64,000 nucleotides of DNA from Sorangium cellulosum So0157-2. Lineage in GTDB: Bacteria > Myxococcota_A > Polyangia > Polyangiales > Polyangiaceae. Below, in pieces: positions 56,951-64,000 of the stretch; the stretch's first letter is position 1; each line of letters starts with the position of its first letter. The stretch is from assembly GCF_000418325.1 (NCBI RefSeq), contig NC_021658.1, forward strand, positions 1 through 64,000, written 5' to 3'. A model generated the notes under the pieces. It was not told the DNA's origin. It saw nothing but the letters and a program-made list of their open reading frames with translations, and searched no databases. A program made the position numbers and the translations under genes.

Positions 56951-58268
56951 CCGGCGCCCCCGCCCGGGTCGGGCTGCCGGCGCCCGCGGAGATCTCGGGG
57001 AACGGGCCCGTGACGGCCAGCGTGAGGCCGTCTTCCTGCATGTTCACGAAGAGCGCCTTGCCGTCGGGCGAGAAGCACACGCCGGCGAGCTCGCTCGGGC
57101 TCCGCGCGTTGCGCGCGAAGTCGAAGATCCGCCCGTCCCTCGTCACGCCTCGCAGGTAGTTCCCCCGGCTGCCGTCCTCCGCCATGAAGAGCTCTCCCCA
57201 GGGAGCGACGGTGATGTTGTCGGGCGCGTCCAGCTCGTCCGTGCTCGTCGCGTGGGCGAGGACCTCGAGCGCGCCGCCGTCCCCGGCAGGGGCCAGCCGG
57301 AAGATCTGCCCGGCGCCGGCCGGGCCGCCGATCGTCGCGGAGACGTACACCACGCCCTGCGCGAGGCAGACGCCCTCCCCGCGCCGGAACAGCGCGGCCC
57401 CCTTGGCCTGGGCCTGCTTCCGGACCGTGTCGTCCCGCGGATCGGGATCGTCGATGTCCACCCACGCGATCTCGCGCGGCTCCCGCAGCGCCCAGCCCGA
57501 GGTGTCGGCCTTGCGGGCGCCGACGACGGCGAGCGCCTGCAGCTTGCCCTCGAACGGCGCAGCAGGATCCGCCGGCTTGAAGCGGTAGAGGCAGCCGTCC
57601 GCCCGATCCTCGGTCAGGTAAGCGATGTTCGTCGCGGGGTCGACGACCGCCGCTTCGTGGAAGAAGCGGCCGTATCCGGTGAGGCGCTGCGGCGGCGCCA
57701 CCCTCGAGGCGTTCGCCGCGCACACGAAGACATAGCCGTGGCGGGGGTCGACGTTCTCCTCGCACGTGAGCCAGCCCCAGGGGCTCGCGCCGCCAGCGCA
57801 GTTCCGGTTCGTTCCGGCGAGCACGAGGTTGCTCGAGCGCCGCTCGAGCGTCGTCGCGTCGACAACGAGCCTCGTGACGCCGCCCATGCTCGCCGCGTCG
57901 TACGCCTCCGCCGGCGCGCTCTGCCCGGCCCGGTAAGGCCCGATCTTCCGGTCGGCGGGCCCGTTCTCATGATTCCTGAGCAAGATCCACGTGTTGTCCG
58001 GCCCAGGAAAGCACCCCATCCCGTCCGGCCGGCCGGGCACCCGGTAGCCGTCGTCCATGTCGCCGCCGGCGCGCTCGAGGATCCGGTAGGCGAAGCCCGC
58101 CGGGAGATCGAGGATGCCCGCGGGATCGGGGAGGAGAGGCCCGAACCGGCCGGCCGCGTTCTTCGTCCTCGGCCTCCGCGCGAAGATCAGGGAGAACGGC
58201 AGGGCCAGCGCCGCGGCTGCAGCCCCGCCGATGCGCAGGAACGATCGCCTCGGGACGCGTCGCTTCAT
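56946..58268 (-). CDS. phoX: PhoX-like phosphatase family protein (DUF839), Tat-exported
   Basis: A 440-aa predicted periplasmic protein. The N terminus has a Tat signal: RRSFLRIGG followed by a hydrophobic Ala-rich segment. The remainder matches the PhoX/DUF839 beta-propeller: PDGMGCFPGPDNTWILLRNHEN, GGVTRLVVD, CAGGASPWGWLTCEEN with the metal-site Glu, HGYVFVC, GRFFHEAAVVDP, AYLTEDRADGCLYRF and DNITVAPWGELFMAEDG. PhoX enzymes are Ca/Fe-dependent alkaline phosphatases; the motifs fit, but some family members have no proven activity. No Pho box was recognised. Confidence 0.87.
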   Translation of the reverse strand: MKRRVPRRSFLRIGGAAAAALALPFSLIFARRPRTKNAAGRFGPLLPDPAGILDLPAGFAYRILERAGGDMDDGYRVPGRPDGMGCFPGPDNTWILLRNHENGPADRKIGPYRAGQSAPAEAYDAASMGGVTRLVVDATTLERRSSNLVLAGTNRNCAGGASPWGWLTCEENVDPRHGYVFVCAANASRVAPPQRLTGYGRFFHEAAVVDPATNIAYLTEDRADGCLYRFKPADPAAPFEGKLQALAVVGARKADTSGWALREPREIAWVDIDDPDPRDDTVRKQAQAKGAALFRRGEGVCLAQGVVYVSATIGGPAGAGQIFRLAPAGDGGALEVLAHATSTDELDAPDNITVAPWGELFMAEDGSRGNYLRGVTRDGRIFDFARNARSPSELAGVCFSPDGKALFVNMQEDGLTLAVTGPFPEISAGAGSPTRAGAPG

Positions 58269-58425
58269 GACGATGATTTATGTCGATCGGCCACCGCCCG
58301 AAAGCCGTCGGGCGTGAGCGCCGCGAGGCCTCCGCTCGGCCGATGCACGGAAACAATGCCGACCTGCGCGGGGGGACGCCTCGAGGCCGCGACAAGCTCG
58401 CCGGCACGCATGCCCCGGCGCGGCG

Positions 58426-59133
58426 TCACCCCGCTTGGCTTCCGTCGGGGACGGGGCGGACCAGGATCTTCGGGGAAACGCGGCCCACGAGCCGCCGCAG
58501 GACCTGCTTCGCGCCGATCGCGCCGCCGGCGCCCACCGCGAAGACGAGCGGCGCCGCCGCGCCGCCGGTGACCGCGACGAGGCCCGCCGCGAGCAGAACG
58601 CCGGCGCCGGTCGCCACCGCGCCCGTCGAGGCCTCCTGGGCCGCGTGCACCATCGCTTCCTTCCTCGTCATCTCGCCGCGCTGGTAGGCCGTGACCCCCT
58701 CGTACGCGCCGAAGGCGCCGTCGATGACGAACCCGATCCCGGCCGCCTTGCCGGCGCCCTTCAGGACCTCCCGGCCCGCGGTCTTCATCACCTCGCGGGT
58801 CAGCGTCTTGGCCACCGCGGCCGAGGCGCCGTCGGTGAGCGCCGCCTGGCCCGCCTGCCGCGCCGCCGCCTGAGCGACGAGCGCCCCCGCCTGCTTCCCG
58901 CCTTGATCCACGATGATCTTCGCCGTCGCCTGCGCCCCCACCGAGAGCCCCGGCGCGAACGCGTCCACGACCGCCGTGGTGTTCTCGACCATCGCGCGCC
59001 GCAGGCCCTCCCGCGCGCCCTCGTCGAGCAACCCCTTGCCCGCCGCCGAGAACAGCGCCTCGGCCGCCCCGCGGACGGCGACCGCGCCGCTCCCTGCCAC
59101 CGAACCAAGGATCTTGTTTCGCCGTGAGCTCAT
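58426..59133 (-). CDS. Gly/Ala-rich hydrophobic protein
   Basis: A 235-aa protein rich in Ala, Gly and Val. It has two moderately hydrophobic stretches near residues 130-145 and 175-210, the latter with small-residue (glycine-zipper-like) spacing GAGVLLAAGLVAVTGGAAAP. The rest is helical. I recognise no family. ATG 59133 follows a good GAGG ribosome site; the frame is open for 91 codons further upstream but that part looks non-coding. It lies about 230 bp downstream of the alcohol dehydrogenase gene on the same strand. Confidence 0.6.
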   Translation of the reverse strand: MSSRRNKILGSVAGSGAVAVRGAAEALFSAAGKGLLDEGAREGLRRAMVENTTAVVDAFAPGLSVGAQATAKIIVDQGGKQAGALVAQAAARQAGQAALTDGASAAVAKTLTREVMKTAGREVLKGAGKAAGIGFVIDGAFGAYEGVTAYQRGEMTRKEAMVHAAQEASTGAVATGAGVLLAAGLVAVTGGAAAPLVFAVGAGGAIGAKQVLRRLVGRVSPKILVRPVPDGSQAG

Positions 59134-59362
59134 CTCGACCTCGCCGTCTGCGCGCGCCCCCGCCTCGTCAAGGGGTAGCGCCCTGGGGCGGAAAGACAAG
59201 CTCAGCGCCGCGCGCTCGTTCCGTCGCCACCAGCGAGATCCGTCCCCGGCCGCCCCCGCGAAGACGCGCTCGTCCGGCGGCGCGCAGAGGCCGCGCTCGC
59301 CGGCCCGCAGGTCCGCCATCGCGGCGCCGATCGCGCCGTCGCCGCGCGACGGCGGCGCCGAC

Positions 59363-60544
59363 TCAGGCGCTCGCCGCCGGCGTGAAGACGGCGCGCACGC
59401 AGCCATCCTGCTTCTTCTTGAAGAGCTGGTATCCGCGCGGCCCCTCCTCGAGGCTCATCAGGTGCGTCACGAGGAACGACGGATCGATCTCGCCGCGCTC
59501 GAGGTGCTCGAGCAGGCGCGGGATGTAGCGCTGGCCGTGCTGCTGGCCCATCCGGAAGACCAGGCCCTTGTTCATCGCGGCGCCCATCGGGAACTTGTCG
59601 ATGAGCCCGCCGTAGACGCCGACGATCGACACCGTGCCGCCCTTGCGGCACGCCATGATCGCCTGGCGCAGCGCGATCGGGCGATCGGTCTCGAGCCGCA
59701 TCGCCTGCTTGGCGCGGTCGTAGGCGTACTCGAGGCCTCGCCCGTGCGCCTCCATGCCGACCGCGTCGATGCACGCGTCGGGGCCGCGGCCCCCCGTCAT
59801 GTCGCGGAGCGCCTCGCGGACGTCCACCTCCTCGTAATTGAGCACCTCGGCGCGGCCGCGCTCGCTGGCCAGCCGGAGGCGCTCGGGGAGCCGGTCGATG
59901 GCGATGACCCGCTCCGCGCCGAGCAGGTACGCGCTGAGGATCGCCATCTGTCCCACGCCGCCGGCCCCCCACACCGCGATCACGTCGCCGGGCCGGATCC
60001 CGCACATGTCCGCGGCCATGTAGCCCGTCGGCAAGGCGTCGGCCGCGAACACCGCGCGGTCGTCCGGGACCGCCTCGGGGACCTGGAAGGCGCCCTGATC
60101 GGCGAACGGGACGCGCACGTACTCGGCATGGCTGCCGGCGATGCCGCCGAAGGCGTGGCTGTAGCCGAAGATGGCGGCGGTCGTGTCGCCGAAGGCCTCG
60201 TCGAGCACGGTGTGGCTCGGGTTCGAGTTGTCGCAGAGCGACCAGAGCGCGTGCTCGCAATAAAAGCAATGCCCGCAGCCGACGATCGAGCAGACGACGA
60301 CGCGGTCGCCCTTCTTCAGCTTGCTCACGTCCGGGCCGACGTCGACGACCTCGCCGACGAACTCGTGCCCGAGGATGTCCCCCTTCTTCATCGTGGGCAC
60401 ATGGCCGTCGATGAGGTGCAGGTCCGAGCCGCATACGGACGACATCCGCACGCGGACGATGGCGTCGTGCGGGGCGAGGATCCGCGGATCCGGCACCGTC
60501 TCGACGCGGAGATCGTTCACCCCGTTCCAGCAGAGCGCGCGCAT
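59363..60544 (-). CDS. Zinc-dependent alcohol/formaldehyde dehydrogenase-like protein
   Basis: A 393-aa medium-chain dehydrogenase. Catalytic zinc ligands lie in CGSDLHL and GHEFVGEV. Structural zinc Cys are in CGHCFYCEHALWSLC, and the Rossmann loop is GAGGVGQMA. The long insert with FGYSHAFGGIAGSHAEYVRVP and the absence of an allylic alcohol signature place it near the glutathione-independent formaldehyde dehydrogenase-like group; its substrate is unknown. GGGGAGGTGAG lies just before ATG 60544. It is the second gene of an operon with the SRPBCC protein (5-bp gap). Confidence 0.9.
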   Translation of the reverse strand: MRALCWNGVNDLRVETVPDPRILAPHDAIVRVRMSSVCGSDLHLIDGHVPTMKKGDILGHEFVGEVVDVGPDVSKLKKGDRVVVCSIVGCGHCFYCEHALWSLCDNSNPSHTVLDEAFGDTTAAIFGYSHAFGGIAGSHAEYVRVPFADQGAFQVPEAVPDDRAVFAADALPTGYMAADMCGIRPGDVIAVWGAGGVGQMAILSAYLLGAERVIAIDRLPERLRLASERGRAEVLNYEEVDVREALRDMTGGRGPDACIDAVGMEAHGRGLEYAYDRAKQAMRLETDRPIALRQAIMACRKGGTVSIVGVYGGLIDKFPMGAAMNKGLVFRMGQQHGQRYIPRLLEHLERGEIDPSFLVTHLMSLEEGPRGYQLFKKKQDGCVRAVFTPAASA

Positions 60545-60549
60545 GGGCC

Positions 60550-61368
60550 TCACCTCCCCAGCACGGCCCCGCCCAGCACGGCCGATCTCCGGCCGCTGGG
60601 CTGTCCGTCGATCGTCGGTATCTCCCCCGCCTCCATCAGCTGCTTGAAGTGGCGGAGGTCGTCCCGGAGCTGCTGATCCGGCTCCTCGCCGAAGACCTTC
60701 GCGATCGCCCGGCCGAGCGCGCCGGCCGGCGCCTTGTAGTCGATCGTCACCCGGACCTCGGTGCCGCGGCCGCCCGGCGCCGGGACGAACCGGACCGAGC
60801 CCGCGTTCTCGATGTCCGCCGGCTCGCAGGACCGCCACGCGATGAGCTCGTTCTCCCGGTCCTCGACGATCTCGGCCCGCCACGACACCGAGCCGCCGCC
60901 GGGCGCCCTCGTCGCCCACCGCGAGCGGCGATCGTCGATGACCTCGACCTCGGCGAGGTGCTCCATGAAGCGCGGTAAGTTCTCGAAATTGCGCCAGAAT
61001 CTGTAGAGCTCGTCCGCGGGCTTCGCGACGGTCACGGCGCGCGCGACGCGCGTGGCCGACGGGGCCAGCGCGCCGAACAGGCGGCCGGCGCGCTGGCCCG
61101 CGCGCAGGAGCCGCGCGCGGGGTGGAGCGCGATCGTCGGGCGCGCCCGAGGCGCCGCGGCGGCCCGAGACGCCGTGCTGGATCAGCGCCCCGCCCGCGAG
61201 CGCGAGGACCAGGCCGGGCACGCTGCGGCGGGCGAGCCCGTACGCCACGAGGGCGCTGCCGCCGATCGTGGAGACCAGGCGCTCCGCCCTGCCCGCTGTT
61301 CTGCCCGCCCCGGGCTGGTCGCGCTCGACCAGCGGCGGCACCTCGGAGATCGGTTCGAGCATCGTCAT
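60550..61368 (-). CDS. SRPBCC/cyclase-dehydrase-like protein with N-terminal membrane segment
   Basis: A 272-aa protein. A hydrophobic region (about residues 33-70, GGSALVAYGLARRSVPGLVL) resembles the DUF2892 type that precedes SRPBCC domains in many actinobacterial and myxobacterial proteins. Residues 110-255 are a START/SRPBCC lipid-binding fold: VTVAKPADELYRFWRNFENLPRFM, VSWRAEIVED, IAWRS, and later GTEVRVTIDYKAPAG. These often bind hydrophobic ligands. A strong AGGAGG precedes ATG 61368. It is translationally close to the dehydrogenase (5 bp), so both probably serve one reaction path or stress response. Confidence 0.85.
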   Translation of the reverse strand: MTMLEPISEVPPLVERDQPGAGRTAGRAERLVSTIGGSALVAYGLARRSVPGLVLALAGGALIQHGVSGRRGASGAPDDRAPPRARLLRAGQRAGRLFGALAPSATRVARAVTVAKPADELYRFWRNFENLPRFMEHLAEVEVIDDRRSRWATRAPGGGSVSWRAEIVEDRENELIAWRSCEPADIENAGSVRFVPAPGGRGTEVRVTIDYKAPAGALGRAIAKVFGEEPDQQLRDDLRHFKQLMEAGEIPTIDGQPSGRRSAVLGGAVLGR

Positions 61369-61441
61369 GACACCCCTCCTCGCAACCTGGGCCGCAGCCC
61401 GGGTTCGCGGCGAGATCAGGCAAGGCGCGCGCCTGACCCGA

Positions 61442-62455
61442 TCAGAAGCGCACGAGGAGGCGGGAGCCGAGGCCGGCCGGCGACGGCGTGAGGGAGAGCT
61501 CCGCCACGGGAGGCTTGCCAGGCGCCGGCGAGGCGGCCTCGGAGGGGCTCAGAAGGAGCAGCGTGACGCCGGCGCCGATGCCGACCAGCCCGACGCCGGC
61601 GAAGACGCCCGCGAGCGTCGTGGCGGTCTTCCCCGTGTCGTAGTCCCCCTGCAGCGATCGCGGGCACACGTAGCCCCCGCCGCCGGCAGGGGAGCACCCG
61701 TCCTCGACCTTGGACAGCGCGCCGGCGCGCACGGCGAGCGCCACCGCGGTCGCGATCGCGCCCGCGCCGCCCACGCCGAGCGCGATGTAGCCGCCCGTGC
61801 GGACGCCGCTGGACGAGGGCGGCGCGGGCGCGGCGTCCGGGGCGCGCGCGTCGCGCGCCGGGAGCGGCGCGGGCACGGTGAGCGTCACGTCCCGGCTCGC
61901 GCCCGGCGTGAGCTCGACGCGCTCCAGGATCGGCGCGGCGCCGCCGTAGAAGAGCTCGACCGTGTGCGCGCCGAGATCGCGCTCGAGCGCGACGCCGAGG
62001 AGCCGCGGATCGAGCGGCTTGCCGTCCAGCACCACCTGCACCGGCGACCGCCCCTCGGCGCCGTGCAGGCGGACGGTCAGCGTCCCGACCTTGTTGCCGA
62101 GCGCCCGGTACCGGAGCTCGGCGTCCTCGCTCCACCCGGCGTACTTCGCCTCGTTGGACTGGAGCGCGGCGCGCCGGAGATCCCACCAGTCGCGCCGCGC
62201 CGAGGCGTAGCGGCCCATCTCCTCCTCGCACTCGGCGATGTTCCGCAGCGCGCCGAGCCCCTCCGGGTAGATCTCCAGCGCGCTCCGGAAGGCGATGACC
62301 GCCTGCTCGCACTGGCCGGCGCTCCGCAGCTCGCGCCCGCGCGCGAACAGCGTCTTCGCGTCCTCCTCGGCGCCGATGGCGAGCGCCGGCGCCGGCGCGG
62401 CCGCGAGCAAGGCGGCGCCGCACAGCGTGATGAGCTGTCGCTCAAAGGATCTCAC
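61442..62455 (-). CDS. Exported TPR/PEGA-like protein
   Basis: A 337-aa protein with a signal peptide (residues 1-26, ending PALA), a TPR-like domain (residues 30-105, FARGRELRSAGQCEQAVIAFR and ALRNIAECEEEMGRYASAR), a PEGA-like beta domain (about 125-205), a Pro/Ser linker and two hydrophobic segments near residues 225 and 285. This architecture recurs next to Ser/Thr kinases in Sorangium-type genomes. The GTG at 62455 overlaps the kinase's last 14 bp, indicating coupled translation. It is probably the kinase's partner at the membrane. Confidence 0.75.
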   Translation of the reverse strand: MRSFERQLITLCGAALLAAAPAPALAIGAEEDAKTLFARGRELRSAGQCEQAVIAFRSALEIYPEGLGALRNIAECEEEMGRYASARRDWWDLRRAALQSNEAKYAGWSEDAELRYRALGNKVGTLTVRLHGAEGRSPVQVVLDGKPLDPRLLGVALERDLGAHTVELFYGGAAPILERVELTPGASRDVTLTVPAPLPARDARAPDAAPAPPSSSGVRTGGYIALGVGGAGAIATAVALAVRAGALSKVEDGCSPAGGGGYVCPRSLQGDYDTGKTATTLAGVFAGVGLVGIGAGVTLLLLSPSEAASPAPGKPPVAELSLTPSPAGLGSRLLVRF

Positions 62456-63836
62456 TCTTGTCGATCTCCTTGCGGCGCCGGGGCACGGTGGGCGGCGCGG
62501 GCTTGGCGGTCGCCGTGGCGCGGGGAGCGCCGCCGTCCGCCCCAGGACGCGGCTGCGTCGAGCGCGGCCGCGCGGACGCGGTCGCCGCGGCGGAGGGAGC
62601 GGGCTCGCCCGCCGGGGCGACCGCGGGCGGCGGTGCCGTCGCGGCGGGCGGCGCTGCCGTTGCGGGCGGCGGGCGCAGCGCGAGCTCCTGGAGCGCGCCG
62701 CGCACGCCGGGGGACAGGTGCCGCGCCGCCTCCGGCTCGGCGCGCGGCCCACCGAGCAGGCGCCACGCGAGCGCGGTGGCGCCCGCGAGCGTGCCCAGGC
62801 AGGCGACCGCCACGGCGACGAGCGCGGCCGGCCGCCGCGCCGGCGAGGCCTTCGCGGGCGCGGGCGGCGGCGCCGCGAGCGCGTCGCGGTAGGCCCGGAC
62901 CATCTCGCGGATCGAGGTGAACCGCCGCGCCGGCTCCTTCGCGAGGGCGCGCGAGAACCAGCCGTCGAGCCCCCGGGGGAGCGACCGCCGGACCTCGGTG
63001 GCCGGCTCGAAATCGCGGGTGCTGACCGCCACGATGAGCTCGGCGATGGTGTTGCCCTGGAACGGCGGCCAGTCGGTCAGCACCTCATAGGCGAGGACGC
63101 CGAGCGCCCACACGTCGGCCCGCGCGTCGACCGCGAGCGGCGAGGAGAGCTGCTCCGGGCTCATGTAGTTCGGCGAGCCCAGCATGACGTCGGCCTCCGT
63201 CTCGCGCGGCCGATCGAGGCCGAGATCGCCGTGCAGCGCCTTGGCGATGCCGAAATCGGCGACCTTCACCGTCAGCTCCGCGCCGGGATCGTCGAGGAGC
63301 ATCACGTTGGAGGGCTTCAGGTCGCGGTGCACGATGCCCATGTCGTGCGCGACGGTGAGCGCGTCCGCGATCTGATCGAGCATGTCGGCGAAGCGCCGCG
63401 GATCGATCGGCCCCTTCTCGCGCACCTCGGCGAACAGCGTCCGGCCCCGGATGTACTCCATCACGAGATAGGGGATGTCGTCGTGCACGCCCGCGTCGTG
63501 GACGGCGACGATGTGCCGCGTGCGCGCGCCCAGGCGGGCCGAGATCTGGGCCTCGAACCGGAACCTCTCCAGGACGGTCCGGCTCCGCGTGGGGTCGCCC
63601 GTCAGCGAGACGCTGAGGAACTTGATGGCGAGCTCGGTCTTGAGCGTGACGTGGACCGCGAGCCAGACCTCGGCCATGCCCCCGCGCCCGAGCGGCCGGA
63701 CCAGCCGGTACTTGCCGTCGACGATCTCGTCGGCCTCGTGCTGCCAGATGTCGGACTCGTCCGCGCCGACCGCGCGCTCCGCCGCGCTGAGGCTGACCCT
63801 GACGGTCGTCGGCAGGCGGGGCGAGTCAGCGTCCAC
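62442..63836 (-). CDS. Membrane-anchored Ser/Thr protein kinase
   Basis: A 464-aa Hanks-type kinase. Glycine loop GRGGMAEV, the Lys in LAIKFLSV, IVHRDLKPSN, DFGIAKA and LGSPNYMSPEQL are intact. A single membrane segment near residues 335-357 separates the kinase from a 100-residue Ala/Pro/Thr-rich periplasmic tail with no folded sensor. It starts at GTG 63836. The downstream TPR/PEGA gene overlaps its 3' end, so both are one unit. The substrate is unknown. Confidence 0.9.
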   Translation of the reverse strand: MDADSPRLPTTVRVSLSAAERAVGADESDIWQHEADEIVDGKYRLVRPLGRGGMAEVWLAVHVTLKTELAIKFLSVSLTGDPTRSRTVLERFRFEAQISARLGARTRHIVAVHDAGVHDDIPYLVMEYIRGRTLFAEVREKGPIDPRRFADMLDQIADALTVAHDMGIVHRDLKPSNVMLLDDPGAELTVKVADFGIAKALHGDLGLDRPRETEADVMLGSPNYMSPEQLSSPLAVDARADVWALGVLAYEVLTDWPPFQGNTIAELIVAVSTRDFEPATEVRRSLPRGLDGWFSRALAKEPARRFTSIREMVRAYRDALAAPPPAPAKASPARRPAALVAVAVACLGTLAGATALAWRLLGGPRAEPEAARHLSPGVRGALQELALRPPPATAAPPAATAPPPAVAPAGEPAPSAAATASARPRSTQPRPGADGGAPRATATAKPAPPTVPRRRKEIDKSEIL

Positions 63837-63943
63837 ACGCGAAGGATAGTGGATGCCGCGTGCGAGACTGGCACTTTTTGTCCGCCGGCGTCCGGCCGGC
63901 GTGGGCGGCGGTCAGCCGGGTGGAGGCCGCGCGCGCGGGCGCA

Positions 63944-64000
63944 TCACTCGGCGGCGTCGGCGAACAGCTCCGCCGGCGGCTCCTCGAGGCGCGGCGGCGC
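63944..64000 (-). CDS. Possible 3' end of a leftward gene cut by the window edge
   Basis: Eighteen codons ending in TGA (63944-63946) remain open to the window end, encoding an acidic, Pro/Ala-rich C terminus (ending ELFADAAE). Codon use fits its neighbours, but the piece is too short to identify, so this is tentative. Confidence 0.3.
   Translation of the reverse strand, partial: APPRLEEPPAELFADAAE

Noticed and set aside
63869..63884. TGGCAC near 63869 as a sigma-54 promoter
   Set aside because: The -12 element reads CC instead of GC at the required spacing, and the nearest gene runs the other way.

Overview
The window reads as the dnaA end of a large, very G+C-rich chromosome from a myxobacterium, most likely of the Sorangium/Polyangium type. 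The evidence is indirect. There are four Hanks-type Ser/Thr kinases in 64 kb, a RomR-like motility response regulator, a bacterial copy of the eukaryotic-type PFK-2/FBPase-2, a GYF_2 domain protein, long Ala/Pro-rich linkers, and large antisense open frames. Base 1 is the A of the dnaA start codon, so the assembly was probably rotated to dnaA. No phage, insertion sequence, CRISPR array or rRNA was seen. The single tRNA found is tRNA-Leu(UAG).

Layout. 1-8.2 kb: dnaA, convergent with a leftward block grpE > dnaK > kinase/cyclase-like/AAA/TPR giant. 8.2-8.6 kb: a divergent control region with a 4 x 23 bp perfect tandem repeat. 8.6-12.3 kb: argD followed one base later by a P-type ATPase-like protein that has lost its catalytic residues. 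12.3-18.4 kb: fur, a lipoprotein, an extensin-like protein, hrcA, a pseudouridine synthase and the RomR-like regulator. 18.5-21.6 kb: a membrane glycosyltransferase with a seven-copy 36-bp repeat. 21.7-25.8 kb: a possible structured RNA, a CobA-HemD fusion, a GYF_2 protein, hemB and a lipoprotein. 25.8-31 kb: a three-gene operon of a KOW-domain protein and two ABC exporter halves. 31-36 kb: zinc-ribbon protein, kinase, HAD phosphatase and rlmI. 36-45 kb: outer-membrane protein, lnt, HU, ybeY, transaldolase, secA and tRNA-Leu. 45-52.7 kb: response regulator, Crp/Fnr, rpoN, two unrecognised proteins, PFK-2/FBPase-2 and pgeF. 52.7-64 kb: kinase, PBP1A, PhoX, a Gly/Ala-rich protein, Zn-alcohol dehydrogenase, SRPBCC protein, TPR protein and kinase.

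How the genes fit together. Most are housekeeping: replication initiation (dnaA, HU), protein folding and its repressor (grpE, dnaK, hrcA), secretion and envelope building (secA, lnt, PBP1A, the glycosyltransferase), tetrapyrrole synthesis (hemB, cobA-hemD), RNA modification and processing (rlmI, the RluA-family enzyme, ybeY) and sigma-54. Laid over them is a dense signalling layer of kinases, receivers, Fur and Crp/Fnr.

The points most worth following are the apparently dead TRASH/P-type ATPase, the structured intergenic element at 21.7 kb, the repeat array in the grpE/argD control region, the kinase fused to a degenerate cyclase domain, and the PFK-2/FBPase-2 operon. Domain names come from motif recognition by eye; no database search was run.
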